The translations under genes were made by a program, and so were the position numbers. Below the pieces are notes generated by a model. It saw only the letters and a list, made by a program, of their open reading frames with translations, searched no databases and had not been told where the DNA came from. Below are positions 17,683 through 27,522 of a DNA stretch of 64,000 nucleotides, piece after piece; position 1 is the stretch's first letter; every line of letters starts with the position of its first letter. This stretch comes from Woeseiaceae bacterium (GTDB lineage Bacteria; Pseudomonadota; Gammaproteobacteria; Steroidobacterales; Woeseiaceae). Location: positions 124,001-188,000 of the forward strand of contig JAJFKV010000017.1 of NCBI GenBank assembly GCA_021773055.1, read 5' to 3'.

Positions 17683-18311
17683 GATGCGTCCTTCCGGCGC
17701 TTATTGCATTATCGTTTGTCCTCGCTGGCTGCTCAACGCTGTCAGAAACCAGGTGTCTTGAGTCCCCGAATCACACGCTGGTCGTAGCCGACAAAGATCG
17801 TGGCTATGAATGTGCGATAGCACGAAACGAGTGTGAGAAAGGCTTTATTCAAAGCGAACACAGCGCTGAGCACTGTGAGTCCAATCCGAAATGCACGTAC
17901 GAACCAGGCCGGTGTTATTGCCCCGTTGGGCTTCAGTGCATATGCGGTGGCGGTCCTCCGTCACGTTGCAGATTAAAACAGCGGTTTGAGGCGGCCGAAC
18001 TATCGGCTATGCCGGATCCGCTCAAGGCGGGCTGGGAAGGGGCGCCAGTCTGTGAGCGCCTGCACGAGGATTCCGAGCAACGAATTCTGCGCTGCACCTT
18101 CCCGCCCACCGTGGGGCATGAGCGGCATTTTCACGCAGCGAACTTCGGCTATGCCCTCGCTGGCGGTCGCATGCGAATTACGGACGAGAGCGGCGCCCGA
18201 GAGGTCGATCTACCAACGGGAAGCAGCTTTATCAGCGAGGGCGTGCCCTGGCACGAAGTCCTGAACGTCGGCGACACAACCGTCGTCTACCTTATTGTCG
18301 AGGCAAAATAA
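17679..18311 (+). CDS. Cys-rich lipoprotein with C-terminal cupin domain
   Basis: A 210-residue protein. The signal peptide with lipobox VLAGC predicts a lipid anchor. Residues about 18-100 hold 11 cysteines, some in close pairs (RCYC, QCIC), a disulfide-knot-like segment that does not match a family I know. Residues about 110-210 are a cupin barrel: HERHFHAANFGYALAGG gives the first His cluster and GSSFISEGVPWHEVLNVGD the second. Cupins bind metals or small ligands. The two-part architecture at the cell surface is unusual. The ATG overlaps the end of the DUF2277 remnant. Confidence 0.65.
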   Translation: MRCVLPALIALSFVLAGCSTLSETRCLESPNHTLVVADKDRGYECAIARNECEKGFIQSEHSAEHCESNPKCTYEPGRCYCPVGLQCICGGGPPSRCRLKQRFEAAELSAMPDPLKAGWEGAPVCERLHEDSEQRILRCTFPPTVGHERHFHAANFGYALAGGRMRITDESGAREVDLPTGSSFISEGVPWHEVLNVGDTTVVYLIVEAK

Positions 18312-18334
18312 CGGGGTTCGCTCGGCGCTGAGAA

Positions 18335-19735
18335 CTAGTCCAGGTGCAGTGCCTTCATCTTGCGCGTCAGCGTGTTTCTACCCCAGCCCAGGAGCTTCGC
18401 CGCCTCTTGTCGGTGTCCGTTGGTTTGTGACAGCGCGGTCTCTATCAGGGTCTTCTCAAACTCCGGCATCGCCTGATCGATTAATGGGCCGTCGCTGTTT
18501 CGAATCTGGCGTTCCGCCCATGCGGCCAGCATGCGCGTCCACTCTTTCGCCGCCCGCTGCGGCGATTCGCCGCCACCCAGATCGCCGGGTATGTCTTCGG
18601 CGGTAATCACGCGGCCGGGTGCAGTTACCGTTAGCCGGCGAGTCGCATTAACGAGTTGGCGCACGTTGCCCGGCCAGCCAAAGGCCTGCAACGCATCCAG
18701 CGCGCCGGCATCGATTACTTTTGCCGGTGTACCTAGCTCATCTGCTGCTTCTGCGAGGTAGTGCTTGAGCAGCAGCGGAATATCCTCGCTGCGTTGGCGT
18801 AGTGGCGGCGTTGTAATTCGAATCACGTTAAGGCGGTGAAACAGGTCTTCGCGAAAGCGCGCTTCTTTCACTGCCCTGGCGAGATCCTGATTGGTTGCTG
18901 CGATGACCCGAACATCGACCTTGACGGGTGTTTGGCCGCCAACCCGGTAGAACTCGCTTTCTGCGAGAACTCTGAGCAATCGTGTTTGCAGCGCGGGAGA
19001 CATATCGCCGATTTCGTCGAGGAACAGGGTGCCGCCGTCCGCCTGCTCAAATCGCCCGACGCGACGAGCGTCGGCGCCCGTAAACGCACCTTTCTCATGA
19101 CCAAACAATTCCGACTCGAGCAATTCCGATGCGATCGCCGATGTGTTCAAAGCTACAAAGGTTTTTTTGGCGCGCGGACTGTGATCGTGCAACGCCTGAG
19201 CGACAAGCTCCTTTCCGGTTCCTGACTCGCCGGTGATCAACACCGTCAGGCTAGACCCGGCTAGCCGGCCTATCGAGCGAAATACTTCCTGCATTGCCGG
19301 CGCCTGGCCGATCATCGATGCGATCGATCGCGACGATTCTGCGGCTTCGTTGAGGCTTGCTCCCTTTGATCGCGCCGCCTTGTGAACCAGCTCGACAGCT
19401 TCGTCGATATCGAAAGGCTTCGGCAGGTATTCGAAGGCGCCACCTTTGTAAGCGGCGACAGCATTATCGAGATCGGAATGTGCCGTGATTACAATAATCG
19501 GCAGGCCAGGGCGCGTTGTCCGAAGTCTTTCGAGCAAGGCGATGCCACTCATGCCGGGCATCCGCACATCGGTTATCAAAACGTCTGGTTCGCCATCGTC
19601 GATGGCCTCGAGCAGATGCTCGGCCCGCTCGAAGCTGCGCGTTTCCATATCCGCTTGCTGGAGCGCTTTTTCCAGAACCCAGCGAACGGACTGATCGTCA
19701 TCGACGATCCAGACATTGAGTGGCCGGCTAGTCAT
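18335..19735 (-). CDS. ntrC: Nitrogen regulation response regulator NtrC
   Basis: A 466-residue sigma-54 activator. Receiver domain (about residues 5-120: [17 protein letters not shown], phospho-Asp in [14 protein letters not shown], Lys in [12 protein letters not shown]). AAA+ domain with Walker A GESGTGKE, the sigma-54-contact loop GAFTGA and Walker [10 protein letters not shown]-terminal Fis-type helix-turn-helix [21 protein letters not shown]. The start is ATG 19735, giving [14 protein letters not shown]; an upstream start would add residues overlapping ntrB. Phosphorylated by NtrB under nitrogen limitation, it turns on glnA and other genes. The start overlaps the ntrB stop by 8 bases. 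Confidence 0.95.
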   Translation of the reverse strand: MTSRPLNVWIVDDDQSVRWVLEKALQQADMETRSFERAEHLLEAIDDGEPDVLITDVRMPGMSGIALLERLRTTRPGLPIIVITAHSDLDNAVAAYKGGAFEYLPKPFDIDEAVELVHKAARSKGASLNEAAESSRSIASMIGQAPAMQEVFRSIGRLAGSSLTVLITGESGTGKELVAQALHDHSPRAKKTFVALNTSAIASELLESELFGHEKGAFTGADARRVGRFEQADGGTLFLDEIGDMSPALQTRLLRVLAESEFYRVGGQTPVKVDVRVIAATNQDLARAVKEARFREDLFHRLNVIRITTPPLRQRSEDIPLLLKHYLAEAADELGTPAKVIDAGALDALQAFGWPGNVRQLVNATRRLTVTAPGRVITAEDIPGDLGGGESPQRAAKEWTRMLAAWAERQIRNSDGPLIDQAMPEFEKTLIETALSQTNGHRQEAAKLLGWGRNTLTRKMKALHLD

Positions 19736-20809
19736 TGCTGTCGCTCGTCGTCTGCTCGAGTGGAATACGGACAACAAATACTGTTCGTCCCGGGCGGCTT
19801 TCGAATTCGATCAGTCCACCGTGACGGCTCAATAACTCCTGGGCCACAGGTAGCCCCAGACCAGTGCCTTCCGGGCGGCTGGTGACAAGCGGGTAGAAAA
19901 CGGAGTCCTGCATATCCGCCGGTATTCCCGGCCCGTCGTCCTCTATTTCTATCGAGGCAATTACCCGGTGACGAATGTTGCCTATTGTGTAATTGGTTAC
20001 TGCCCTGCTGCGTAAGGTTAGTGTGCCTTGCCCGTCGAGAGCCGCGAGCGCATTCTGGACCAGGTTTAGAAACGCCTGCACCATTTGGTCGCGGTCAAGG
20101 TCTATCGTTGGCAGGCCCGGGTCGTACTCGCGACGTATCGCGATACTTCTTTGGTCCTCGGCGGCAATAATCCGGACAACATACTCGAGCAGCTCGTGGA
20201 CGTTTACGGGTTGCTTGTTGGGTGGCCCGCCGGGTCCTAACAAAGTATCGACCAATGCGACAAGGCGATCCGTTTCGCTGATGACTACGTCGGTGTATTC
20301 GTGTAGCTCATCATCGTCTAGCTGGCGCGCGAGCAGTTGTGCTGCTCCGCGAATTCCACCGAGCGGATTCTTGATCTCGTGGGCAAGCTGCCGAATCATT
20401 TGTCGGCCGGCGCCGTGTTGAATCAACAGGGCGTTTTCCCGACTTATTTGAGTGCGCCGTGTTACGTCGGTGATTTCGACAAGCAGACAGGAGTCGCGGG
20501 TCGTCAGCGGAGAGACCCGACAATCGACGATTCGTTCTTCGTTGTGTACTTCGGTCGATGCGAGGCGCATTTCGTTGGCGTAATGATCACCCGTCTCCAC
20601 AACACGCGTCAGAATGTCTCGCATCTCCGGCTCGTCATCGACCAGCTGCAGCAGAGATTCTCCCTCTGCGCGTCGCTGGCTGATACCGAGGATGTTTTCA
20701 GCGGCCGGATTCAGCCCCACGATAAGCAGGTGCTCGTCCAGCAAAATGACGCCGGTGCTCAGGGAGTCGAGAATGGTTCGAGCGCTTTTGTGAATGGTTC
20801 CGTCATCAT
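19728..20809 (-). CDS. ntrB: Nitrogen regulation histidine kinase NtrB, start needs a frame correction
   Basis: PAS-type sensor (LDSLSTGVILLDEHLLIVGLNPAAENILG), phospho-acceptor His in RQLAHEIKNPLGGIRGAAQLL, and HATPase motifs NLVQNAL, DDGPGIP and GTGLGLPVAQELL: cytosolic NtrB/GlnL, which phosphorylates or dephosphorylates NtrC. Frame problem: the kinase frame contains no ATG, GTG or TTG between its first domain and codons deep inside the upstream DUF4124 gene (first ATG at 21092). In another frame, ATG-ATG at 20809-20804 has a purine-rich leader and reads MMTEPFTK; adding one A to the four-A run at 20786-20789 fuses it to SARTILDSL, giving a normal 360-residue NtrB. So either a missing base in this sequence, a real frameshift, or an unusual start. 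Confidence 0.85.
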
Positions 20810-20848
20810 CGGAACCGCGCCTCGTTGGCTTATTCCTGGGGGGTGGCT

Positions 20849-21370
20849 CTAGTTGTTGACCGTGTTCTGTTGTACGTAGAACCGGCTCGGGCGGCTGCGA
20901 ATGATTAGTTTGCCGGTCTCGTCTATCACTTCCGCCTGTAGGTTGTGAACGCCGCGATAAACCTCCTGAAGCTGGAAGCCCGTTCCGGTGACCATCTGCG
21001 GTGTGCCGTCGAAATAGACCCGAACCCTGTGTCCCGGCCTCAGTGCCGGCGTCAGTGCCAATCTGACGTTCAATATTGCTTCTATGTTCCACAGCGTTTC
21101 TTCTGGCGCCGGACTTGCGATTTCGAGGCTTTCGTAACCGCTCGCTTGCGCTGGCTCATCAGCCGTGTTCGCCCCTGCTGGGCGCGAGCGCTGCGTCGGT
21201 CGCGGTCGGTTGGCCGCATTGGTTCCGTCAAGCTCAATGACCCTGGCGCCTGGGTGTGGGCGATCGGAGTAATGCACGACGCCATCTTCGTCAGTCCAGG
21301 TATAGGCTTCTGCGAATGCGCCGGCGGCGACCAGCAGAGCCAGCAGAGTGAAAATCGGTCGTTTTTCCAT
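20849..21370 (-). CDS. DUF4124 domain-containing exported protein
   Basis: A 173-residue protein with signal peptide (IFTLLALLVAAGAFA) and the DUF4124 motif AYTWTDEDGVVHYSDRPHPGA directly after the cleavage site. The C-terminal half (about 90-165) looks like a beta-sandwich (ALRPGHRVRVYFDGTP, YRGVHNLQAEVID). The function of the family is unknown; it is often found next to ntrBC and glnA in gammaproteobacteria, as here. The start is ATG 21370 (MEKRPIFTLL); an ATG at 21421 would give a poor signal peptide. It lies between glnA and ntrB. Confidence 0.85.
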   Translation of the reverse strand: MEKRPIFTLLALLVAAGAFAEAYTWTDEDGVVHYSDRPHPGARVIELDGTNAANRPRPTQRSRPAGANTADEPAQASGYESLEIASPAPEETLWNIEAILNVRLALTPALRPGHRVRVYFDGTPQMVTGTGFQLQEVYRGVHNLQAEVIDETGKLIIRSRPSRFYVQQNTVNN

Positions 21371-21450
21371 GCGGTTAGCATAGCAGTGTAATCGGGAGTT
21401 TGGGTAGAATCCGGGCGGCAAAATGCCGCCCGGTTCACACTTTTGCCCGT

Positions 21451-22860
21451 TTAGAGGCTGTAATACATGTCAAATTCCGCCGGATGCGTCGTCATTCTGA
21501 GGCGAGTGACATCGTCCATCTTCAGGTCGATATACGCATCAATGAGGTCGTCGCTGAATACTCCGCCGACTTTCAGGAACTCCCGGTCCTGATCCAGAGA
21601 CCCCAGGGCCTCATCGAGAGAGAACGCGACCAGCTTCAATTCTTTTTCCTCCTCAGGTGGCAGGTCATAGAGGTCTTTGTCCATAGCTTCGCCCGGATGA
21701 ATCTTGTTTTGGATGCCGTCGAGTCCGGCCATCATCATTGCCGCGAAGGCGAGGTACGGGTTTGCCATCGAGTCCGGGAAACGAACCTCGATACGGCGTC
21801 CTTTCGGGTTTGAGATGTACGGGATACGAATGGAGGCCGAGCGGTTGCGAGCTGAGTAGGCCAGAATCGTCGGCGCCTCAAATCCTGGGACCAGGCGCTT
21901 GTAGCTGTTAGTGGCCGGGTTGGCGAATGCGTTGATCGCCTTGGCGTGTTTGATGATTCCGCCGATGTAGTACAGCGCGATTTCCGACAGCCCGCCGTAG
22001 CCGTCGCCGGAAAAAAGATTTTCGCCGTCCTTGAACAGGGACTGGTGCACGTGCATGCCGTTGCCATTATCGCCGACCAGCGGCTTCGGCATAAACGTCG
22101 CTGTCTTGCCGTAGGCGTGAGCAACGTTGTGCACGGCGTACTTCATGATCTGCACCTCATCTGCTTTCCGAACCAGGGTGTTGAATTTAGTGCCTATTTC
22201 GCACTGGCCAGCGGTCGCCACCTCGTGGTGGTGAACCTCGGTTTCTACGCCCAGATCCTCAATTGCGAGACACATCGCGGACCGCAGGTCGTGCAATGAG
22301 TCGACCGGTGGGACGGGGAAATAGCCGCCTTTGACGCCTGGGCGGTGACCTGTGTTGCCCTCTTCGCTTTGGCGACCGGACGTCCAGGAGGCTTCTTCTG
22401 AATCGATGGCGTAGAACGCGCCGGAGATATCGTCGTTCCAGCTGACGCTGTCGAAAATGAAGAATTCGTTTTCGGGTCCGAAGAACGCCGTGTCAGCTAT
22501 GCCCGTTGACTCGAGGTACGCCTGTGCGCGGTCGGCAAGCGAACGCGGGCAGCGGTCATAGCCCTGCATCGTTGCCGGCTCCACGACACCACAGCGAATG
22601 TTCAGCGTCGTCTCGTCGGTGAAGATGTCCAGCACGGCCGATGCCGGATCGGGCATCAGGATCATGTCGGACTCATTGATGCCCTTCCAGCCAGCAATCG
22701 ACGAGCCGTCGAACATCTTGCCGTCTTCAAACACATCGTCGTCGATGGTGTGAGAGGGAACCGTTACATGTTGTTCTTTGCCGATCGTATCGGTAAAACG
22801 AAAATCGACGAATTTGACCTCTGCATCTTTGATGAGGGTTAGTACCTCTGCGGGCGTCAT
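21451..22860 (-). CDS. glnA: Glutamine synthetase type I
   Basis: A 469-residue ATP-dependent glutamine synthetase forming dodecamers; it condenses ammonia with glutamate. Motifs: [17 protein letters not shown], the metal-site stretch [38 protein letters not shown], the glutamate-binding [17 protein letters not shown], and the adenylylation site in [10 protein letters not shown] (Tyr), which implies control by GlnE adenylyltransferase. The length equals E. coli GlnA. It has a sigma-54 promoter and NtrC-type sites upstream, and precedes ntrBC on the same strand. Confidence 0.97.
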   Translation of the reverse strand: MTPAEVLTLIKDAEVKFVDFRFTDTIGKEQHVTVPSHTIDDDVFEDGKMFDGSSIAGWKGINESDMILMPDPASAVLDIFTDETTLNIRCGVVEPATMQGYDRCPRSLADRAQAYLESTGIADTAFFGPENEFFIFDSVSWNDDISGAFYAIDSEEASWTSGRQSEEGNTGHRPGVKGGYFPVPPVDSLHDLRSAMCLAIEDLGVETEVHHHEVATAGQCEIGTKFNTLVRKADEVQIMKYAVHNVAHAYGKTATFMPKPLVGDNGNGMHVHQSLFKDGENLFSGDGYGGLSEIALYYIGGIIKHAKAINAFANPATNSYKRLVPGFEAPTILAYSARNRSASIRIPYISNPKGRRIEVRFPDSMANPYLAFAAMMMAGLDGIQNKIHPGEAMDKDLYDLPPEEEKELKLVAFSLDEALGSLDQDREFLKVGGVFSDDLIDAYIDLKMDDVTRLRMTTHPAEFDMYYSL

Positions 22861-22929
22861 GGATCTTTCCTCCGGGTGTGCTGCATTGAAAAGAAGGGGC
22901 CGCTTGGCGCGGTCCGTTAGCTGACTTTA

Positions 22930-22947
22930 TTGCAGGATGTGTGCCAA
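22930..22947 (-). promoter_or_regulatory. Sigma-54 promoter of glnA
   Basis: On the minus strand this reads TTGGCACACATCCTGCAA. It has the -24 GG and -12 GC dinucleotides separated by exactly 10 bases, within TGGCAC and TGCA, a near-consensus RpoN promoter. The predicted transcript would start near 22920, about 60 bases before the glnA ATG. It matches the glnAp2 arrangement of enteric bacteria and fits the NtrC-type sites further upstream. Confidence 0.85.
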
Positions 22948-23007
22948 GATAGTGCGGTCATTAAGTGGTTGTTTATAAAGTAGTTTCAATTGCTGCCCGC
23001 CACCTGG

Positions 23008-23026
23008 GCGCACCATATTGGTGCGC
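23008..23026. promoter_or_regulatory. NtrC-type operator, proximal
   Basis: A perfect 7-base inverted repeat GCGCACC-ATATT-GGTGCGC. The inner GCACC-N5-GGTGC is the core of the NtrC consensus. Its centre is about 97 bases upstream of the predicted glnA start point. Confidence 0.8.
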
Positions 23027-23040
23027 ATCTGTCCGGGGCC

Positions 23041-23055
23041 GCACCATGATAGTGC
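23041..23055. promoter_or_regulatory. NtrC-type operator, distal
   Basis: GCACC-ATGAT-AGTGC: the same half-site spacing as the proximal site with one changed base. Centre-to-centre distance to the proximal site is 31 bases (three helical turns), as in the enhancer pair of enteric glnA. It also lies about 50 bases before the glyQ -10 box, so NtrC might affect glyQ; that is inference. Confidence 0.7.
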
Positions 23056-23093
23056 ATCTGGAGATGTCGCGCACCTTTTTTGGCTGAAGCCGT

Positions 23094-23099
23094 TATACT
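23094..23099 (+). promoter_or_regulatory. Probable -10 box of glyQ
   Basis: TATACT, 30 bases before the glyQ ATG. A closely similar TATACTTCCGCG string stands at 8722 before the rhodanese gene. No good -35 hexamer is seen. Confidence 0.4.
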
Positions 23100-23128
23100 T
23101 CGCGCCTTTGGCGCACCGTGAACCGCAA

Positions 23129-24061
23129 ATGAGCAGCAACAAAGTCACCGCTCCGCAAAGTTTTCAGGATTTGATTCTGCGATTGCAGGAATACTGGGCC
23201 GCGCGCGGCTGCGTCATCATGCAACCGTACGACATGCCGATGGGGGCAGGGACGTTTCATCCGTCCACATTTTTGCGCGCCGTGGGCCCGGAGCCCTGGA
23301 GTGCCGCCTATGTGCAGCCCAGTCGCCGGCCGACCGATGGCCGCTACGGCGACAACCCGTTTCGTCTGCAGCACTACTACCAGTACCAGGTGGTGCTCAA
23401 GCCGTCGCCCGATGACATTCAGGATATGTACCTCGATTCGTTGCGCGCTATCGGACTCGACCCGACGGTGCACGACATTCGCTTTGTTGAAGACAACTGG
23501 GAATCGCCGACACTCGGTGCCTGGGGGCTGGGCTGGGAGGTTTGGCTTAACGGCATGGAAGTAACGCAGTTCACCTACTTTCAACAGGTGGGTGGCCTTG
23601 AGTGTCGACCGGTTACTGGAGAGATCACTTACGGCCTCGAACGACTGGCAATGTATTTGCAGGACGTCGAGAGCATTTTCGATCTGGTCTGGACCGACGG
23701 ACCGCTTGGTCGCATCACCTACGGTGACGTTTATCATCAGAACGAAGTCGAGCAGTCCAAATACAATTTCGAAGAGGCGGATGTCGACGCTCTGTTCAAC
23801 GCTTTCGACCATGCGGAACATGAGGCGGAGCGTCTTATCGGTTTGGACCTTGCGCTGCCCGCGTACGAACAGATGCTCGCAGCATCGCACATTTTCAATT
23901 TGCTGGACGCGCGCCAGGCAATATCCGTATCAGAGCGACAGCGATACATCTTGCGTGTACGCAGCATGTCGCGAGCAATTTGTGAGGCGTATTTTGCCAG
24001 CCGCGAAGCGCTTGGCTTTCCGATGGTTTCGTCGGTCGCAAAAAGTGTGGCACCGGAATGA
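23129..24061 (+). CDS. glyQ: Glycine--tRNA ligase alpha subunit
   Basis: A 310-residue catalytic subunit of the tetrameric bacterial GlyRS. The start is ATG 23129 ([20 protein letters not shown]); an in-frame codon at 23018 would run through the NtrC-type sites and is rejected. Hallmarks: [54 protein letters not shown], and [16 protein letters not shown]. It charges tRNA-Gly together with GlyS. Its TGA overlaps the glyS ATG (ATGA). Confidence 0.97.
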   Translation: MSSNKVTAPQSFQDLILRLQEYWAARGCVIMQPYDMPMGAGTFHPSTFLRAVGPEPWSAAYVQPSRRPTDGRYGDNPFRLQHYYQYQVVLKPSPDDIQDMYLDSLRAIGLDPTVHDIRFVEDNWESPTLGAWGLGWEVWLNGMEVTQFTYFQQVGGLECRPVTGEITYGLERLAMYLQDVESIFDLVWTDGPLGRITYGDVYHQNEVEQSKYNFEEADVDALFNAFDHAEHEAERLIGLDLALPAYEQMLAASHIFNLLDARQAISVSERQRYILRVRSMSRAICEAYFASREALGFPMVSSVAKSVAPE

Positions 24062-26145
24062 GCAAAACAAAGGACTTTCTCGTAGAGATCGGCACCGAAG
24101 AGTTGCCGCCCAAAGCGCTGCGCTCACTGATGGTTGCGTTTGGCGAAAAACTCATGGCCGGTATTGACGGCGTCCGCTTGTCACACGGAGAGGCGCGAAC
24201 CTTCGCAAGCCCGCGACGGCTGACTGTGCTCGTGCCCGGGCTTGCCGCACGACAGGAGGACCTAAAGCTTGCGCAAAAGGGTCCGCCTGTAAAGATAGCC
24301 TTCGATTCTGACGGCAAGCCCACGCCAGCGGCATTGGCGTTCGCAAAAAAATGTGGCGTCGACGTTGCCGCGCTCGGCCGAAACAAAACGGACAAAGGTG
24401 AGTGGCTCGCTTTTGACAGCGTCGAAAGAGGCCGATCGGTCGCTGATCTTTTGCCGGGCCTGATAGAAGAGGCTTTGGCCACCTTACCCATTCCGCGCCG
24501 AATGCGGTGGGGCAGCGGTGATGCCGAGTTTGTTCGCCCGGTGCACTGGATAGTGATGCTGTATGGCAACGAAACGATCGATGCCCCGGTTATAGGCATC
24601 GCGGCTGGCAACAAAACGCTCGGTCATCGGTTTCATTCTGCCGGCCCAATTACGATCACGTCACCTGACGTCTATCTCGAAACGCTCGAAAAAGACGGCT
24701 ATGTGATCGCCGATTTTGAGCGTCGGCGAGACATGATTCGAGACGGCGTCGATGCGGCCGCGGCAGAGGCTGGCGGGCAGGTTGTTGAGGGCGCGGCGCT
24801 GTACGACGAAGTCGCGGCGCTGGTTGAGTGGCCCGTCCCCGTGCTGGGTAGCTTTGACGATGCTTTTCTTGAGCTGCCTCGGGAGGCGGTTATTTCGACC
24901 CTGACTGGTCATCAGCGATACTTCCCGGTCGCCGACGAAAACGGCAACTTGCTTGCGAAGTTCATCACCGTGGCGAATATCGAGAGCAGGGATCCTGATC
25001 AGGTAAGAGACGGCAATGAGCGCGTTATTCGGCCGCGCCTCGCCGATGCTGCTTTTTTCTGGGATAACGATCGGCGCAAAACACTCGCGAGTCGTGAAGA
25101 CGACCTTCGCGCGGTGGTGTACCAGCAAGGTCTCGGCAGCCTGCGTGACAAGGGCCGGCGGGTAGCCGTTGTCGCGACATGGCTCGCGACAGCGCTGGGC
25201 CAGGATGCGGCGAACGTTTCGCGCGCGGCCGCGATCGCGAAATGCGATCTTCTAACCGGCATGGTTGGAGAGTTTCCTGAGCTGCAGGGAACGATGGGCA
25301 GTTACTACGCCGCGGCGGACGGTGAGGCGGAGGCGGTCGCAACAGCTGTAGGCGAACATTATCGGCCGCGCTTTGCGGGCGATTCGCTGCCGGGCTCCGG
25401 TGATGGCCAGCTGCTCGCGGTTGCAGACAAGCTCGACACGCTTGCCGGGGTGTTTGTGCTTGGCAAGAAGCCGAGTGGCAACCGCGATCCGTTCGGCCTC
25501 CGTCGAGCGGCCCTCGGCATCGTCCGGATCTTGATTGAGTGCGGGCTGGACGTTGACCTGAAGGCCTTAATCGCTGTGGCGATTGAAGCACAACCGCAAG
25601 GCAAGCTGGATAACGACGATATCGCAACCGAGCTGTATTCCTTCATAACTGACCGGCTACGCCGTTATTTTCTGGACCGTGACCCGGGCCTGAAGATCGA
25701 AACTTTTGAGGCGGTGATGGTTCGCCAGCCGTCGTCGCTGCTCGACTTTGACCGTCGTCTCGCTGCCGTGCAGACATTTGCACGGCTCGAACAGGCCGGG
25801 AGTCTGGCGGCCGCAAACAAACGAATTGCCAATATCCTGCGCAAGTCTGGCGCGACGGACGGCTTGAACGTTAACAAGAAATTGCTGCAGGACAAGGCCG
25901 AGGTTGCCCTGTTTAATGCGCTTGAAAATGCCAGAGAAAAGGTCGGCCCGTTACTCGCTGTTCGCAGTTATGCCGATGCTTTAAACGAACTCGCGGATTT
26001 GCGGGATCCGGTCGATCGGTTTTTCGACGACGTCATGGTCATGGCGGACGACGAGGCGCTCAAGAACAATCGTCTCGCCCTGCTCGGCGAGCTTCGCGCC
26101 CTGTTTTTGGATGTCGCCGATATCTCGCGACTCTCAATCGGCTAG
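24058..26145 (+). CDS. glyS: Glycine--tRNA ligase beta subunit
   Basis: The 695-residue tRNA-recognition subunit. N-terminal [15 protein letters not shown] is diagnostic, followed by [55 protein letters not shown] and [17 protein letters not shown], with an anticodon-binding DALR-like C-terminus. Normal length (E. coli 689). Translationally coupled to glyQ and followed 2 bases later by gmhB. Confidence 0.97.
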   Translation: MSKTKDFLVEIGTEELPPKALRSLMVAFGEKLMAGIDGVRLSHGEARTFASPRRLTVLVPGLAARQEDLKLAQKGPPVKIAFDSDGKPTPAALAFAKKCGVDVAALGRNKTDKGEWLAFDSVERGRSVADLLPGLIEEALATLPIPRRMRWGSGDAEFVRPVHWIVMLYGNETIDAPVIGIAAGNKTLGHRFHSAGPITITSPDVYLETLEKDGYVIADFERRRDMIRDGVDAAAAEAGGQVVEGAALYDEVAALVEWPVPVLGSFDDAFLELPREAVISTLTGHQRYFPVADENGNLLAKFITVANIESRDPDQVRDGNERVIRPRLADAAFFWDNDRRKTLASREDDLRAVVYQQGLGSLRDKGRRVAVVATWLATALGQDAANVSRAAAIAKCDLLTGMVGEFPELQGTMGSYYAAADGEAEAVATAVGEHYRPRFAGDSLPGSGDGQLLAVADKLDTLAGVFVLGKKPSGNRDPFGLRRAALGIVRILIECGLDVDLKALIAVAIEAQPQGKLDNDDIATELYSFITDRLRRYFLDRDPGLKIETFEAVMVRQPSSLLDFDRRLAAVQTFARLEQAGSLAAANKRIANILRKSGATDGLNVNKKLLQDKAEVALFNALENAREKVGPLLAVRSYADALNELADLRDPVDRFFDDVMVMADDEALKNNRLALLGELRALFLDVADISRLSIG

Positions 26146-26147
26146 AC

Positions 26148-26708
26148 ATGCCTCAGGACCTTGCTAAAAAGGGGCTCGTAATTCTCGATCGCGATGGCGT
26201 GATCAACCAGGACTCCAGCGCGTTCGTAAAGACTGCTGATGAATGGCTGCCAATAGCTGGCAGCATCGCTGCGATTGCCCGGCTGTCGCGGGCCGGCTTC
26301 TCCGTCGCGATCGCCAGCAACCAGTCCGGCCTTGCCAGGGGCCTGTTCGACAACGATGCGCTGCTGGCGATGCACCAGAAACTGCATGAGCTTGTTGTGT
26401 CTGAAGGCGGCCGCGTTGACCGGATTGTTGTTTGTCCACACGGGCCCGATGACGACTGTGCTTGCCGTAAGCCCGGGCCAGGCATGCTGCTGGAACTCGG
26501 TCAGCATTTCTCGACTGTATTGGCCGATGTTCCGGTCATCGGCGACTCTCTCCGCGACCTGCAGGCCGCAGCAGCTGCGGGCGCACGACCGGTGCTTGTT
26601 CGAACCGGCAACGGCCTGACGACCGAACGCGAGCTGCCGACCGAGTTTTGCGATATCGATATCTTTGACGATCTGGCGGCGGCGGTAACCGCGCTGACGG
26701 CGGACTAG
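26148..26708 (+). CDS. gmhB: D-glycero-beta-D-manno-heptose 1,7-bisphosphate 7-phosphatase
   Basis: A 186-residue HAD phosphatase of lipopolysaccharide heptose synthesis. HAD motif I is LDRDGVINQDS, motif II is ASNQSG, and GDSLRDLQAA is the late acidic motif. The zinc-binding loop CPHGPDDDCACRKPGPGM is typical of GmhB. It removes the C7 phosphate from heptose 1,7-bisphosphate in the cytosol. It lies between glyS and plsC, a common gammaproteobacterial order. Confidence 0.93.
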   Translation: MPQDLAKKGLVILDRDGVINQDSSAFVKTADEWLPIAGSIAAIARLSRAGFSVAIASNQSGLARGLFDNDALLAMHQKLHELVVSEGGRVDRIVVCPHGPDDDCACRKPGPGMLLELGQHFSTVLADVPVIGDSLRDLQAAAAAGARPVLVRTGNGLTTERELPTEFCDIDIFDDLAAAVTALTAD

Positions 26709-26712
26709 GCGC

Positions 26713-27468
26713 TTGTTGCGAGCAATTTCGTCTCTGCTCTTTCTCGTGTTCGCGTATTTGTCCGCGCTTCTTTACGGCATCGCCGTCTTACCCCTGTTTT
26801 GGGCGCCGCGGGATTTCCTGTGGCGCGTCGTAGTCAGTTACTGCCGGCTGATGCTTTTGGCCGGCGATTTTTTTTGCGGGATCAAGGTGGTTGTTGAGGG
26901 GCAGGAGAACCTGCCTGAAACCGCAAGCGTGATCATGGTCAAGCATTCGTCGGCGCTCGAGACGTATGGCCATGTGCCATTCTTTCCTCGCACCACGTGG
27001 GTTATCAAGCGTGAAATCCTGTGGATCCCGTTTTTCGGTTGGGCGCTAAAGTTAATTTTTGATCCAATCGCAATCGATCGCCGCTCACGCGGTCAGGCCG
27101 TGCGGCAGGTAATTCGGCAGGGCAAGCAAAAGCTGGCCGACGGTGTCTGGGTGACGGTTTTTCCTGAGGGCACACGAATGGCGCCAGGCGAGACGCAGAA
27201 GTATGGCGCGAGTGGTGCGGCGCTCGCGAAAGAGGCTGGCGTCATGATCGTCCCCGTCGCCCACAATGCCGCGGACCTCTGGCAGCGTCGTGAGCTGACC
27301 AAGCGCCCGGGTACTGTTCGCTTTTGTATCGGCCCGCCAATCGATCCTGCAGGCCGGTCACCGAAAGAAACTAATCTCGTAGTTCAGGCCTGGATCGAAA
27401 ACAAGATGCGCGAAATCAGCAGCTCGTATAAAGGCGCGGTGCGAGCGACCGCCGAGCACGAAAACTAA
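26713..27468 (+). CDS. plsC: Lysophospholipid acyltransferase (PlsC family)
   Basis: A 251-residue membrane-bound acyltransferase with an N-terminal hydrophobic helix (SSLLFLVFAYLSALLYG). The catalytic motif reads KHSSALET, the HX4E variant of the HX4D motif, and the substrate motif is FPEGTR. It probably transfers an acyl chain to 1-acyl-glycerol-3-phosphate; some relatives instead acylate lipid A or ornithine lipids. It starts with TTG at 26713 or 26716, 4 bases after the gmhB stop. Confidence 0.87.
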   Translation: MLRAISSLLFLVFAYLSALLYGIAVLPLFWAPRDFLWRVVVSYCRLMLLAGDFFCGIKVVVEGQENLPETASVIMVKHSSALETYGHVPFFPRTTWVIKREILWIPFFGWALKLIFDPIAIDRRSRGQAVRQVIRQGKQKLADGVWVTVFPEGTRMAPGETQKYGASGAALAKEAGVMIVPVAHNAADLWQRRELTKRPGTVRFCIGPPIDPAGRSPKETNLVVQAWIENKMREISSSYKGAVRATAEHEN

Positions 27469-27472
27469 AAAA

Positions 27473-27502
27473 GGGGTCAGGCCTCTTTTAGGCTCTGACC
27501 CC
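27473..27502. terminator. Inverted repeat between convergent plsC and M13 peptidase genes
   Basis: GGGGTCAG and CTGACCCC form an 8-base stem, extended by GCCT/AGGC with one bulged T around a CTTTT loop. It is flanked by an A-run on the left and T-rich sequence on the right. It sits exactly between two convergent genes, consistent with a two-way terminator. Its outer arms share the GGGGTC/GACCCC core with the palindrome at 62969. Confidence 0.6.
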
Positions 27503-27522
27503 CTATTGTTTCGCTTTGGTAT

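Noticed and set aside
20810..21092. N-terminal extension of NtrB starting at the ATG at 21092
   Set aside because: It would overlap the DUF4124 gene by more than 240 bases and encode a low-complexity, Arg/Gly/Gln-rich stretch not seen in NtrB.
26993..27000. CCACGTGG core in plsC as a third parS site
   Set aside because: Only the central eight bases match; both outer arms differ (ACCACGTGGGTT), and it lies within an acyltransferase coding sequence far from the other two.
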